NCBI GenBank assembly: GCA_024231955.1
Contig: JAAEPZ010001024.1
Location: 496,001 to 560,000 of the forward strand
Direction: 5' to 3'
DNA from: a bacterium
Lineage (GTDB): Bacteria > Krumholzibacteriota > Krumholzibacteriia > JACNKJ01
DNA: 64,000 nt
Made by a program: the position numbers and the translations under genes. Below, in pieces: positions 51,638 to 60,261 of the stretch; the first letter of the stretch is position 1, and every line of letters begins with the position of its first letter. The notes beneath the pieces were generated by a model. The model ran no database searches. It saw only the letters and a list, made by a program, of their open reading frames with translations, and had not been told where the DNA came from.

Positions 51638-52222
51638 ATGAACGACTGGCGAAAATCTCTCGAGCAATTGCAGATCGGCAACGAACGGTTCGCGGCTTCC
51701 CGGATGAAACATTCGAGGCAGGATGCCGAGCGACGTGAAGAACTGCTTGAAGGGCAGGCCCCTTTCGCCGTGGTGCTGGCCTGTTCCGATTCACGGGTGA
51801 CGCCCGAGATCCTGTTTGACCAGGGGCTTGGTGATATCTTCGTGATCCGCGTGGCCGGCAATATCATAGACGATGTCGTGATCGCCAGCATCGAATACGC
51901 CGCCGCTCATCTGGCTACGCCTCTGATCGTGGTGCTCGGCCATTCGAGTTGTGGAGCGATTACGGCGACAGCCGCGGGTGGAGATCCCGGCGGACATTTA
52001 CCCAGTCTGACCCGGGCGCTGGCGCCTGCGGTTGAGGCTGTGCGTCACCTGGATGGTGATCTCGTCAACAATGCCGCCCAGGCGAACGCCCGCCGGATCG
52101 CAGCGGAACTCGGTTCGACCGAACCTGTTTTGGCCGGGAAGGTCGGCGAGGGCTCTTTGAAGATCCTGGGGGCCTACTACGATCTGGAATCGGGGAGGGT
52201 CTCTTTCCTGGACGAGGACTGA
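51638..52222 (+). CDS. Beta-class carbonic anhydrase
   Basis: 194 residues from the ATG at 51638 (ACAGGAGATCAA upstream; an in-frame 32-codon extension is rejected). Zinc and active-site residues are all present: Cys49, Asp51 and Arg53 in LACSDSRVTPE, and His102 and Cys105 in LGHSSCGAI. The enzyme interconverts carbon dioxide and bicarbonate, in the cytoplasm since no signal peptide is seen. It is a compact prokaryotic-type member. It lies 135 bases after the HDOD gene and is followed by a hairpin containing a long G-run. Confidence 0.95.
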   Translation: MNDWRKSLEQLQIGNERFAASRMKHSRQDAERREELLEGQAPFAVVLACSDSRVTPEILFDQGLGDIFVIRVAGNIIDDVVIASIEYAAAHLATPLIVVLGHSSCGAITATAAGGDPGGHLPSLTRALAPAVEAVRHLDGDLVNNAAQANARRIAAELGSTEPVLAGKVGEGSLKILGAYYDLESGRVSFLDED

Positions 52223-52260
52223 TCGATCGCAATCCCGTGATCGCGGGAGCCGCAACTGCT

Positions 52261-52307
52261 TCACAACGGAAAGCCCTCCTCCGGGGGGGGGGGGGTCGCC
52301 GTTGTGA
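52261..52307 (+). terminator. Hairpin with a 13-base G-run downstream of the carbonic anhydrase gene
   Basis: TCACAACGG (52261-52269) pairs with CCGTTGTGA (52299-52307); between them CCCTCCTCC can pair with part of a run of 13 G (52283-52295). There is no T-run. Nothing else in 52223-52576 is convincing: a 51-codon plus-strand ORF at 52310-52465 lacks a spaced ribosome-binding site. Confidence 0.5.
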
Positions 52308-52576
52308 GGATGTTCAAGCCCACCTTCCTGGTATTACAATGCCTGTACCAGGAATACTTTCTCGACGAGGTGCACACGAATTGCATCGACGGTATGCTGG
52401 AGCACGCAGTCATGCATCCCATTCGCCACGGCTATCAACTGGAGATGCCTCTTGCGCGCGGCTAGCGTGACGGGGCAATTGCCATGAAGAACGGGTGGCG
52501 GCAAAAAGTCCCTGTCCCCGGAGCGGAGTCTGCTGTATTGTTCCGCGAATGATTGCAAGCAGATGACGGGAGCACA

Positions 52577-52936
52577 ATGAGGGCAAAAACCACGGTCTGG
52601 ATAGAGAACGATGCGGGTGAGGTGGTCTATGGCCTTGGACGCCAGAAGATCCTCGAAGCGATTCAGGACTGCGGCTCGATCAAGGCGGCTGCGGAGCGGC
52701 TCGACATGTCCTATCGCGGGCTTTGGGGACGCTTGAAGAACTCCGAAAAGCGTCTCGGTTTTGCTCTGGTCAAATCGATACCCGGCAGCGGCAAGAGCAG
52801 CGGCACCACGCTGACCCCCGCAGCAGTCGCATTGATGAAGCGGTATGGCAAGTTGCTGCAGAAGACGCGGGTCGTCACCGATCGAACCTTCGACGCAACG
52901 ATCAAGGAGCTGCTCGAGGAGAGCACCGAGGGGTAA
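52577..52936 (+). CDS. ModE-type winged-helix transcriptional regulator (DNA-binding domain only)
   Basis: 119 residues from the ATG at 52577 (GGGAG six bases upstream). The N-terminal ModE/LysR-like helix-turn-helix is clear: YGLGRQKILEAIQDCGSIKA and AAERLDMSYRGLWGRLKNSE, followed by the GKSSGTTLTPAAVALMKRYG wing. The C-terminal molybdate-binding (TOBE/MOP) domains of full ModE are absent, so it may respond to another signal or act as a constitutive regulator. No molybdate transport or cofactor gene is nearby. It is followed at 116 bases by another regulator gene. Confidence 0.88.
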   Translation: MRAKTTVWIENDAGEVVYGLGRQKILEAIQDCGSIKAAAERLDMSYRGLWGRLKNSEKRLGFALVKSIPGSGKSSGTTLTPAAVALMKRYGKLLQKTRVVTDRTFDATIKELLEESTEG

Positions 52937-53051
52937 TCCCACCGCTCCATCCCGTCCAAACCCGAACCAAATCGCCTTACGAATTGCGAATTGGAATTGC
53001 CCATGTTATCTGTCCTCAGCAATCCTCCACCAGTTTATCGGGAAACGGGAG

Positions 53052-55196
53052 ATGGGCAAAGACAACCTCAAGGTGATATCCGACAATAACCCGTCGCTCT
53101 CCCCCTTCAATCTGGGTGACTGGCTGGTCGAGCCTGCACTGAACCGCATCAGCAATGAGCGGGGTGCGGTCCAGCTGAGTCCAAGGAATATGAGGGTGCT
53201 CTGCTGTCTGGCTCGGCAACCCGGCAGAGTCGTCTCCCGCCCGGAGCTCTTCGACACGATCTGGCACGGAGTCGTTGTGGGCGAAGAGGTTCTCACCGGC
53301 GCCATCTCCGAATTGCGGCAGACCCTGTCCGATGATCCACGCTGCCCCCGTTTCATCGAGACCATCCGCAAGGGTGGGTATCGTCTGATCGGTCCGGTTG
53401 TCCCGATAGAGGACCCTCTCCTCCCCGTTAAACTTCGCCCCCGAGCAGTTGCCCCCTCCGGACTGCGACCCATCTCCAGGGGGGGATATATCGGGTTGGC
53501 GGCGATCATCGTTCTGATGTCGTGTGTCTGGGCCCTGATCGCGGGACGATCGACCACGACCTACGATTCCAGCTGGCAAACCGTCCCCCTGACCAGTCTC
53601 GCCGGGCAGGAGCGCTATCCCACTCTCTCCCCCGATGGATCGCGAGTCGCCTATATCCGTCGCGGCTTTCAGCGGAAGGCCAGTCAGCTCTACCTGCGGC
53701 AATGCGGCACCACCAACGAGATCCTGCTCTCCGAGAGCGAGAATCAATTCAGCTTTACGGCCTGGTCTCCGGACGGGGCCGCCATCGCCTTCGTGGTCCT
53801 GCAACCGGAACAGGCGGTACTAAGAACGGTACCGTCCCTCGGCGGGGTCTGCGTCGACCTCGCCAATCTGGATGGTCGGGTTCGGGGGATCGACTGGTCG
53901 CCCGATGGCCGTTATCTGGCGGTCTCTCTTCAGTCGACCGGGCAATCGGCAGACATCAACTTCCTGGACCTGGAGACGAAGCAGTGGAGCTCGCCCGGCT
54001 CTCTTCGGGATACCGATACGCACGAGATCTGTCCGGCTTTCTCCCCATCCGGAACGACCCTGGCCTTCGTCCGCATTGAGGACACGGGCAGGGAGCATGT
54101 CTTTACGCTGGATCTTGGTTCCCGGGGCGCCGGCGCCGAACGCCTGACCGATCGACCTGCGACCTATTCCAGCCTGGACTGGTTGCCCGATGGTCAAACC
54201 CTGGTTGCGTCGGCCAGCACCAGAGACCACCATCAGATCTGGCGCATCCACTTGAGCAACGGGGCGATGGAGCCGCAGCAGGTAGGTCAGCGGCACGTCT
54301 ACAGTGCCGCGGCAGCCTCTACCGCTCCCGGTCTGGTGATGGCGAGTCTGGATCTGGACTACGATCTGGCCGAGCTCGATTTGCGCCACCTGCCCGAGGA
54401 TACCTCCGCCTGTCGATTGAGGAGCGTCCTCTCCTCAACCTGGATCGACGGGCAGGCGGCATTCTCGCCCCGCACCGGGAAGGTGGCTTTCACGTCCGAT
54501 CGGAGCGGCGAACTCCAGATCTACCTGTCCGCTGGGGCGGGGTCCGAATTACGGCCGATCACTCGGTTCCAGGATGCCATGATCTGGAATCTGTTCTGGT
54601 CCGCCGACGAGCGGTTTCTCTTCTTTATGATGAATTGCGATCTGGTACCCGCCTACTATTCGCTGGAGATCGTCTCCGGCACCCAGCGCATACTGCCTCA
54701 CACCTACGAGCTTTACGATCTGCAGCGGGCCTCCGGAGACGGCAACTGGTTCTACGGAAATCGTTTTGAGAACGATGAAGTGCTGTTCGGACGCGTCAGT
54801 CTTGACGGCAAGACGTGGGAGACGATATTGCCGGGCAGGGTGCAGCTGGTGTATGTGAGCGTCACCGGTGATTCGCTCCAGTATTTCAAACCCGATAGGA
54901 GTCAGCTTTACAGCCTGACTCAAAATACGGAAGCGCCCGCCCGGAGTCTCCCCTTCGATCTGACCGGCCTCGTCAGGTACGCCTCCGCCGGCAGCGACAT
55001 CTACGCATTGTCGACGGTCGGTGAATCCAGCACGCTTTACCGGTGGGGCAACACCAGCGGAGGTCTGGATACGCTCGGTCATTTCGATGCCAGAATTGCA
55101 GGTCCCATCGCTATCGCCCCCGATCATTCACGACTGCTGGCGACTGTCGAAACGCGTCGGGATCTGGATCTCCTCCTGATCCCCGATTTTCACTGA
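53052..55196 (+). CDS. CadC-like transmembrane transcriptional regulator with a TolB/PD40 beta-propeller sensor
   Basis: 714 residues from the ATG at 53052; the frame is open upstream and the start is not fully certain because the ribosome-binding site (GGAAACGGGAG) is close. Residues about 14-115 are an OmpR/PhoB-type winged helix (LSPRNMRVLCCLARQPGRVV, ELRQTLSDDPRCPRFIETIR, KGGYRLIGPV). One membrane helix (about 140-160, YIGLAAIIVLMSCVWALIAG) follows, then a large periplasmic domain with WD40-like PD40 repeats (YPTLSPDGSRVAYIR, TAWSPDGAAIAFV, ICPAFSPSGTTLAFV). This is the CadC/ToxR plan: a membrane-bound DNA-binding protein sensing outside conditions. The secreted SBBP protein gene downstream is a possible target. 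Confidence 0.88.
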   Translation: MGKDNLKVISDNNPSLSPFNLGDWLVEPALNRISNERGAVQLSPRNMRVLCCLARQPGRVVSRPELFDTIWHGVVVGEEVLTGAISELRQTLSDDPRCPRFIETIRKGGYRLIGPVVPIEDPLLPVKLRPRAVAPSGLRPISRGGYIGLAAIIVLMSCVWALIAGRSTTTYDSSWQTVPLTSLAGQERYPTLSPDGSRVAYIRRGFQRKASQLYLRQCGTTNEILLSESENQFSFTAWSPDGAAIAFVVLQPEQAVLRTVPSLGGVCVDLANLDGRVRGIDWSPDGRYLAVSLQSTGQSADINFLDLETKQWSSPGSLRDTDTHEICPAFSPSGTTLAFVRIEDTGREHVFTLDLGSRGAGAERLTDRPATYSSLDWLPDGQTLVASASTRDHHQIWRIHLSNGAMEPQQVGQRHVYSAAAASTAPGLVMASLDLDYDLAELDLRHLPEDTSACRLRSVLSSTWIDGQAAFSPRTGKVAFTSDRSGELQIYLSAGAGSELRPITRFQDAMIWNLFWSADERFLFFMMNCDLVPAYYSLEIVSGTQRILPHTYELYDLQRASGDGNWFYGNRFENDEVLFGRVSLDGKTWETILPGRVQLVYVSVTGDSLQYFKPDRSQLYSLTQNTEAPARSLPFDLTGLVRYASAGSDIYALSTVGESSTLYRWGNTSGGLDTLGHFDARIAGPIAIAPDHSRLLATVETRRDLDLLLIPDFH

Positions 55197-55347
55197 CCCT
55201 CGCCTGCTCATCCGTCGATATCAGCCAAACAATAGCTTCCGCTTACCTTCCGCTCAGGTATCGCAAGGGTAATTTCAATACTCTCATCCGACAGCCCGCC
55301 TGGTTATGCACCGATGTGCATGGGATTATCATTCTGGAGGATTGAAC

Positions 55348-57129
55348 ATGAGAGAAACCGTAAACCGGATCCGGCGGTTCGCCTGTCTGCTGACGATTTT
55401 GCTGGTTCAGGCCCCGCCTGTTACCGGTCAGGTGATTAAAAGCTCGACCTTTTTTGGCGGCACCGACACCGAAAACGCCCTGGGCATGACGGTGGATGCG
55501 CAGGGGAATATCTACATCGTCGGCTACACCTCATCCGCCGATCTGCCGATGCTGCCGAACTCCTGGAATCCGGTATTCGGCGGCATACAGGATGTCTACG
55601 TGGCCAGATTCAATGCCGACCTCTCCGAATTGCAGGCCATCACCTACCTGGGGGGGGAGGACATGGATCATGGTTATTGCGTGGCGATCGACTCGGAGGG
55701 GAATGTCCTGGTGAGCGGGTTTACCGAATCCGACGATCTCCTGCCGACCGCAGGCGCCTACGATGGGACGGGTGAAGACGTAGACGGCTTCGTGGCCCGC
55801 TTCGATGCCGACCTCACCACACTGCTGGCCATGACCAGGATCGGCGGCAGTGGGGCCGATTTCGCCTACTCGGTGGCCACCGATGATGCGGGTCTGGTCT
55901 ACCTGGCCGGCGAGGCCATCTCGGAGGATTACCCCGTCACCACGGGCGCTTTTGCCGAAACCCATGCCACCGGATATCCCGCGCATACCGACTTTTTCAT
56001 CAGCTGTTTCAGTGAGGATCTGTCATCGCTTGTGGCATCGACCTATCTGGGCGGTCGCAAGGATGAGATTTTCGCGGATATCGATTTCAGCTCCACAGGC
56101 GAGATCATTCTGCTGGGATCGACAGCCTCCAGCAACTTTCCCGTCACGGCCGGAGCCTACGACAGGTATTTCAACGGCAGTTTCGATTGTGTCGTGGCGA
56201 AACTGAGCAGCGATCTCACGGAGCTGAGCGCAGCCAGCTTCATAGGTCACACCGATTATGACCGCCCCTCGGCTCTGATTGAGAGTCCGACCGGTGATAT
56301 CTACTTCAACGGGTATACCCATTCGAGATACTTCCCCACAACGCTCCAAGCTCATGATCGCACCTTCGATGGTCCCTCCGAGATCATCGTCTGCCGGATG
56401 GACATGGACCTGACCGAACTGAAGGCCTCCACAATGCTTGGAGGGGACGGACTCGAATACAGTGAAGGCCTGGCGCTGTCCGACGACGGCACCGTCTTCG
56501 TCTCGGCGGGCACCGACAGAACCGGTTTTCCCATAACCGACGGCGCCTACGACGGCGACTACAATGGCGGCTGGGACATAGTCATCGGACGTCTGGATGG
56601 TTCTCTGGAAAATCTCCTGAGATCGACCTACTTCGGGGGCGATGGCGACGACTGGGGTAAACTCTGCAGTAATCCCCTGGGCGGAATTATGGTATTCGGC
56701 TCCACCAGTTCGGAGAACTTCCCGATCACCGAGAATGCCTATTGCACGGATTACAACATGGAGGGTGACGCCTTTGTCACCTATCTGCGCAGTTTGACGA
56801 CGACTGCGGTCCCCCTTGGCGGCGAGGATGATATCCCGTCGGGGTCACGTATCGAGAGTATCGCTCCCAATCCGATGAAACCGAGAACCGAGATCCGCTT
56901 TCGGATAGAGGAGGCCGGCTGGTTTGACCTTATCGTCTTCGACCTGACCGGCCGCATGGTCACCAGTTTGAAGAGGGGACACTTCGGGATGGGCACCTAC
57001 AGCGCCACCTGGGATGGTCGCGACAAGCAGGGGTGCCTGCAGGCATCGGGAATCTATCTTGTCTCGCTTCAAGAGCGTGGAACCAGGCGGGTCAGGGGGA
57101 TGACCAGGAAAGTGCAACTCATCCGTTAG
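55348..57129 (+). CDS. Secreted SBBP-repeat beta-propeller protein with FlgD/T9SS-like C-terminus
   Basis: 593 residues from the ATG at 55348 (CTGGAGG upstream). Signal peptide about 1-27. Repeats of the SBBP type fill residues about 30-500: TFFGGTDTENALGMTVDAQG then NIYIVGYTSSADLP, with the recurring 'YLGG...D..Y.VA.D..GN..V.G.T.S.DFP' pattern roughly every 50 residues. The C-terminal 80 residues follow the FlgD-like plan (APNPMKPRTEIRF, WDGRDKQGCLQASGIYLVSL), although the usual PNPFNP has become PNPMKP. It is predicted to be an extracellular or surface propeller of unknown ligand, 151 bases after the CadC-like regulator gene. Confidence 0.85.
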   Translation: MRETVNRIRRFACLLTILLVQAPPVTGQVIKSSTFFGGTDTENALGMTVDAQGNIYIVGYTSSADLPMLPNSWNPVFGGIQDVYVARFNADLSELQAITYLGGEDMDHGYCVAIDSEGNVLVSGFTESDDLLPTAGAYDGTGEDVDGFVARFDADLTTLLAMTRIGGSGADFAYSVATDDAGLVYLAGEAISEDYPVTTGAFAETHATGYPAHTDFFISCFSEDLSSLVASTYLGGRKDEIFADIDFSSTGEIILLGSTASSNFPVTAGAYDRYFNGSFDCVVAKLSSDLTELSAASFIGHTDYDRPSALIESPTGDIYFNGYTHSRYFPTTLQAHDRTFDGPSEIIVCRMDMDLTELKASTMLGGDGLEYSEGLALSDDGTVFVSAGTDRTGFPITDGAYDGDYNGGWDIVIGRLDGSLENLLRSTYFGGDGDDWGKLCSNPLGGIMVFGSTSSENFPITENAYCTDYNMEGDAFVTYLRSLTTTAVPLGGEDDIPSGSRIESIAPNPMKPRTEIRFRIEEAGWFDLIVFDLTGRMVTSLKRGHFGMGTYSATWDGRDKQGCLQASGIYLVSLQERGTRRVRGMTRKVQLIR

Positions 57130-57190
57130 CGGGCCTGCTGGGGCAATTGCCGCAATATGGGGCAACGACTGATCGAGGTTCTGCTCAGCG

Positions 57191-57217
57191 AAAACGCCGG
57201 GGAGAAACTCCCCGGCG
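57191..57217 (-). terminator. Rho-independent terminator for the DUF5916 gene
   Basis: CGCCGGGGAG, loop of three, CTCCCCGGCG is a perfect ten-pair stem; on the minus strand it is followed by GTTTTC. It also lies 60 bases after the plus-strand SBBP gene. Confidence 0.8.
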
Positions 57218-57263
57218 CTCAATCCGGTCCAATTTACCCACACCCGACCGGAACTTCCGTCGG

Positions 57264-59987
57264 TTATACGTCGAACCACTTGGTCACTTTGGCCATGAAA
57301 ATGTTGTCGCCCGGAGCCTCGATCAGGTTGTCCAGGTCGCGTCCCAGATCGAAATCGCCCGGATTGCTGTAGTTCATCCGGTCCTGCGTCCAGACCAGGT
57401 AAAAAGCGGAGCCCGGCTGGTATTCCCAGCGGAGAACCATGTTCACCTGCAGCGACTTGGAGTTGAAGTCCGGATTGCTGATGGTCGTCGACTCGGTTGC
57501 ACCGGACGCGCCGTCCGGATCCAGCGTAATCTCATCGCTGTCGGCGTCGTATTCGCTGGTGGATTCACCCGACTGTCCGTAGTGGGCGAAGTCGGCTGTC
57601 CCCGCCCTCTCCAGCCACTTGAAATCGCGATAATCGCCTACTCCGATCAACGGACGGAAGAAGGCCTGCAAAGTCAGCCGCGGGGAGAAGGTCCAGTCGA
57701 TGCGGGTCGACAGGCTGAACTGCCTGTAGTCCAGATCGCTGAAGATGTACCTCTTGTCGTAGGTTTCCGGCATGCCGGCGTCGGCGACAGCCGTGAAGTA
57801 GCGCATCGTGGACAGGTTGCGGGAGTAGTGGGGGTAGGCGGATATCTTCAGCGAACTGCTGGGCCGCCAGGTCAGGTCGAGTCCCAATCCCTGATTTTCG
57901 TGTCCACTGTCGTCTTTCGACAGATTGCCGTCTATACCGACGACGAAGCTCTTGCGGTAATCGGAGTAGATGTTCCAGCTCCAGGACCAGCCCGCTGGCT
58001 CGATCACGGCTGGGCCGCCCCGGGTCGTCAACACGTTATTGTCCTGCGGGATGTAGAAGAAGTTGCTGTCGAAATCCCAGAAGTTGGCGAAGCGGAGGCT
58101 GACCATTCCCCCGGTGCCGCCGCCCGCGGAGGTGCCGCTGAAGTCGTAGATCTCGAACTGGGACAGGTAGGCGTAGCGGCCGCGGAAGAATCGGCCGGGT
58201 TCGTTCCAGGACCAGCCAACGGTGGCCTGGGCGTTGATCTTGTCGCTGCGGGGGAGGAAGCCGAGATCGTTGAGTTCGAGTCCCGGGGAGAGGGCGCCGA
58301 TGCTGGCGTTGACGGTGAGGTCGCCCTTCTGCTTGTTCACCACCGCATGCCCGCCGATACCGCTCATGCTTGTGGCCTCGGCGTCCAGTTCGACATGATC
58401 GGTGTCCGGCCGCTGGAAGTAGTGGCGCGAATTGTTCTGCAAGCCGGTGATCGCCGTTTTGCTGCCGGTGACATGGGACATGTTGAGGTAAACCCGCATC
58501 GCCCAGATCTCATCGTCATCCAGATACTGCCAATGATCCAGATTGAGGGAGAACGCCTTGTCGTGGAGCGTATCGCGGGCATGGTCCGAAGTCAGATCCC
58601 TGAATACCGATGTGGCCAGCAGACCCGTGGCGCCGCGGCCGTCGGTGCGGTCGCGTTTGACGCGGATCACGGAGTAGTTGGCCATGGGCTCGACCAGCAC
58701 TTCGGCATCGTTGCTCCCGCTCCTCAGTTCGGCCGTCTCCTTGTTGGTGACCGCCGACAGAAAACCGAATGAGGTTTGCCCCAGTTTGCCGCTCAGCTTG
58801 CCCGCGCCCAGGATCCTCGTACCCTGCGGCGTATCCGCGAAGTCATAATCGACATCGGGATTGCCGCCGGGATGCAGCTGCGGCGCGCGGCCGATGCGAC
58901 GGCTGTAGAAGGGATCGGGGTTCCACCAGTTGATGTTGAAATTGCTGTTGATCCCGTCGCCGGCGAAGCGGAAGATGTTGGCGCCCTCGATGAAGAAGGG
59001 GCGCTTCTCGTTGAAGAACGATTCCGTGTCGGACAGATTGATCTCGGACGGATCCACCTCAACCTGACCGAAGTCCGGGTTGAACGTGGCGTTCAGAGTG
59101 AGATTACTCGACAGGCCCCAGTGGAGGTCGAGTCCGCCGTTGAATTCGTACTCGGAGCCGTCGTTGTAGGGATCCCCCTCGACGCTCTCGATGAACGCCC
59201 CCTTGCCGGTGCCGTAGGCGAGCACCTCAATCCGTTTGCCCGGCGTGATCCCCTGGATGCCGATGAGGTCGGGGAAGCGGCGGACATACCCGGCGCTGTC
59301 GCGGGGGCGATGGAAGAGCTCGTCCCGCTCGGAGTAGCGGTGGATGCGGCGACTGAAGTTGATCCCCCACACCTGTTGATCACGGTTGGGAAAGTTGAGC
59401 TGCGAAAAGGGGATGCGCATCTCGACGGTCCAGCCGAGATCGTCGATGTTCACGGCGTAGCTCCAGATGCCGTCCCAGGAGGAATCATCCCAGCCGTCGT
59501 TGTAGAGCGCGGCATCGCACTGGGTGCCGCCCGGATTGACGGAGAAGGAGTAACCGGTGCGGTCGTCGTTGAACGTGTCCAGGTTGAGGTACACCCACTC
59601 GTTGTCGGGGTGGGAGTCGCGGCGACCAAGCCTGCGCGAGATGGAGTCCGGTGCGCTGTCGAACAGGCGACCGGCGACGTAGATCGCCTCATCGTCATAG
59701 GCTACCCACCAGTCGGTGCGCAAACGGGGGAGTTCGCCGTTGTCGGGATCGTTCTGCACCAGAGGCGCCGCGCTGGAGTTCTGCCAGGGCGCTTCGTCCA
59801 GGATCCCGTTGATGGAGATCGGGACGGTGAGACGCAGGGCGGTGACGGATGCGGCCGGGGTGAAGCCGGATGCATCGGGGTTGTCCGCCACTGCGGCGCC
59901 GGCCGTCAGGATCAGTATGAGCAGGGCGATGAGTCTTGAGATCATAATGCAGGAGCGGCGGATCGACGGGACTGTCGGGAGGGACAT
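57264..59987 (-). CDS. DUF5916 protein: CBM9-like N-domain plus outer-membrane barrel
   Basis: 907 residues from the ATG at 59987 (TGGAG eight bases upstream); a start 14 codons later (MISRLIALL) would give a cleaner signal peptide but has no ribosome-binding site. After the signal peptide comes a carbohydrate-binding-9-like domain (about 45-235: ISINGILDEAPWQNSS, DDEAIYVAGRLFDSAPDSIS, YSFSVNPGGTQCDAALYND, WTVEMRIPFSQLNF). Then a long barrel-like region whose early stretch LNATFNPDFGQVEVDPSEIN and FFNEKRPFFIEGANIF is the hallmark of the family. Function is unknown; members are outer-membrane proteins often placed near hydrolases. It is a single-gene unit with its own terminator. Confidence 0.9.
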   Translation of the reverse strand: MSLPTVPSIRRSCIMISRLIALLILILTAGAAVADNPDASGFTPAASVTALRLTVPISINGILDEAPWQNSSAAPLVQNDPDNGELPRLRTDWWVAYDDEAIYVAGRLFDSAPDSISRRLGRRDSHPDNEWVYLNLDTFNDDRTGYSFSVNPGGTQCDAALYNDGWDDSSWDGIWSYAVNIDDLGWTVEMRIPFSQLNFPNRDQQVWGINFSRRIHRYSERDELFHRPRDSAGYVRRFPDLIGIQGITPGKRIEVLAYGTGKGAFIESVEGDPYNDGSEYEFNGGLDLHWGLSSNLTLNATFNPDFGQVEVDPSEINLSDTESFFNEKRPFFIEGANIFRFAGDGINSNFNINWWNPDPFYSRRIGRAPQLHPGGNPDVDYDFADTPQGTRILGAGKLSGKLGQTSFGFLSAVTNKETAELRSGSNDAEVLVEPMANYSVIRVKRDRTDGRGATGLLATSVFRDLTSDHARDTLHDKAFSLNLDHWQYLDDDEIWAMRVYLNMSHVTGSKTAITGLQNNSRHYFQRPDTDHVELDAEATSMSGIGGHAVVNKQKGDLTVNASIGALSPGLELNDLGFLPRSDKINAQATVGWSWNEPGRFFRGRYAYLSQFEIYDFSGTSAGGGTGGMVSLRFANFWDFDSNFFYIPQDNNVLTTRGGPAVIEPAGWSWSWNIYSDYRKSFVVGIDGNLSKDDSGHENQGLGLDLTWRPSSSLKISAYPHYSRNLSTMRYFTAVADAGMPETYDKRYIFSDLDYRQFSLSTRIDWTFSPRLTLQAFFRPLIGVGDYRDFKWLERAGTADFAHYGQSGESTSEYDADSDEITLDPDGASGATESTTISNPDFNSKSLQVNMVLRWEYQPGSAFYLVWTQDRMNYSNPGDFDLGRDLDNLIEAPGDNIFMAKVTKWFDV

Positions 59988-60261
59988 GGCAGGATCTCCA
60001 TATGGACGTGTGTGGGTCAGGACTACGGCCATTGTGACAGTACTTTGGGGAAAACGGTTGCATGGAATGTGAATGTTGTGAGCCGCAATGATTCTTCATG
60101 CATCCAGAGCGTGGGGCACATTGCTCAATACGGTCCGCAATTGGGCAGGTCCGAACCGCATGGCATGTAGTCTTAGGTGCTGTCGTATCGCGCCATTACG
60201 ATGTTTGTGGGCACACAGGCCTGCTGTTGCCAATCGGTTGCCGATTCCATCGGTGTCGGCA

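Noticed and set aside
52310..52465. 51-codon plus-strand ORF after the G-run
   Set aside because: Has an ATG, but its only purine-rich box (GAGG) directly touches the start codon, and the product resembles nothing I know. Kept only as part of the G-run finding.
57033..58772. 579-codon plus-strand ORF overlapping the SBBP and DUF5916 genes
   Set aside because: Antisense/out-of-frame shadow with no start context and no recognisable domain.
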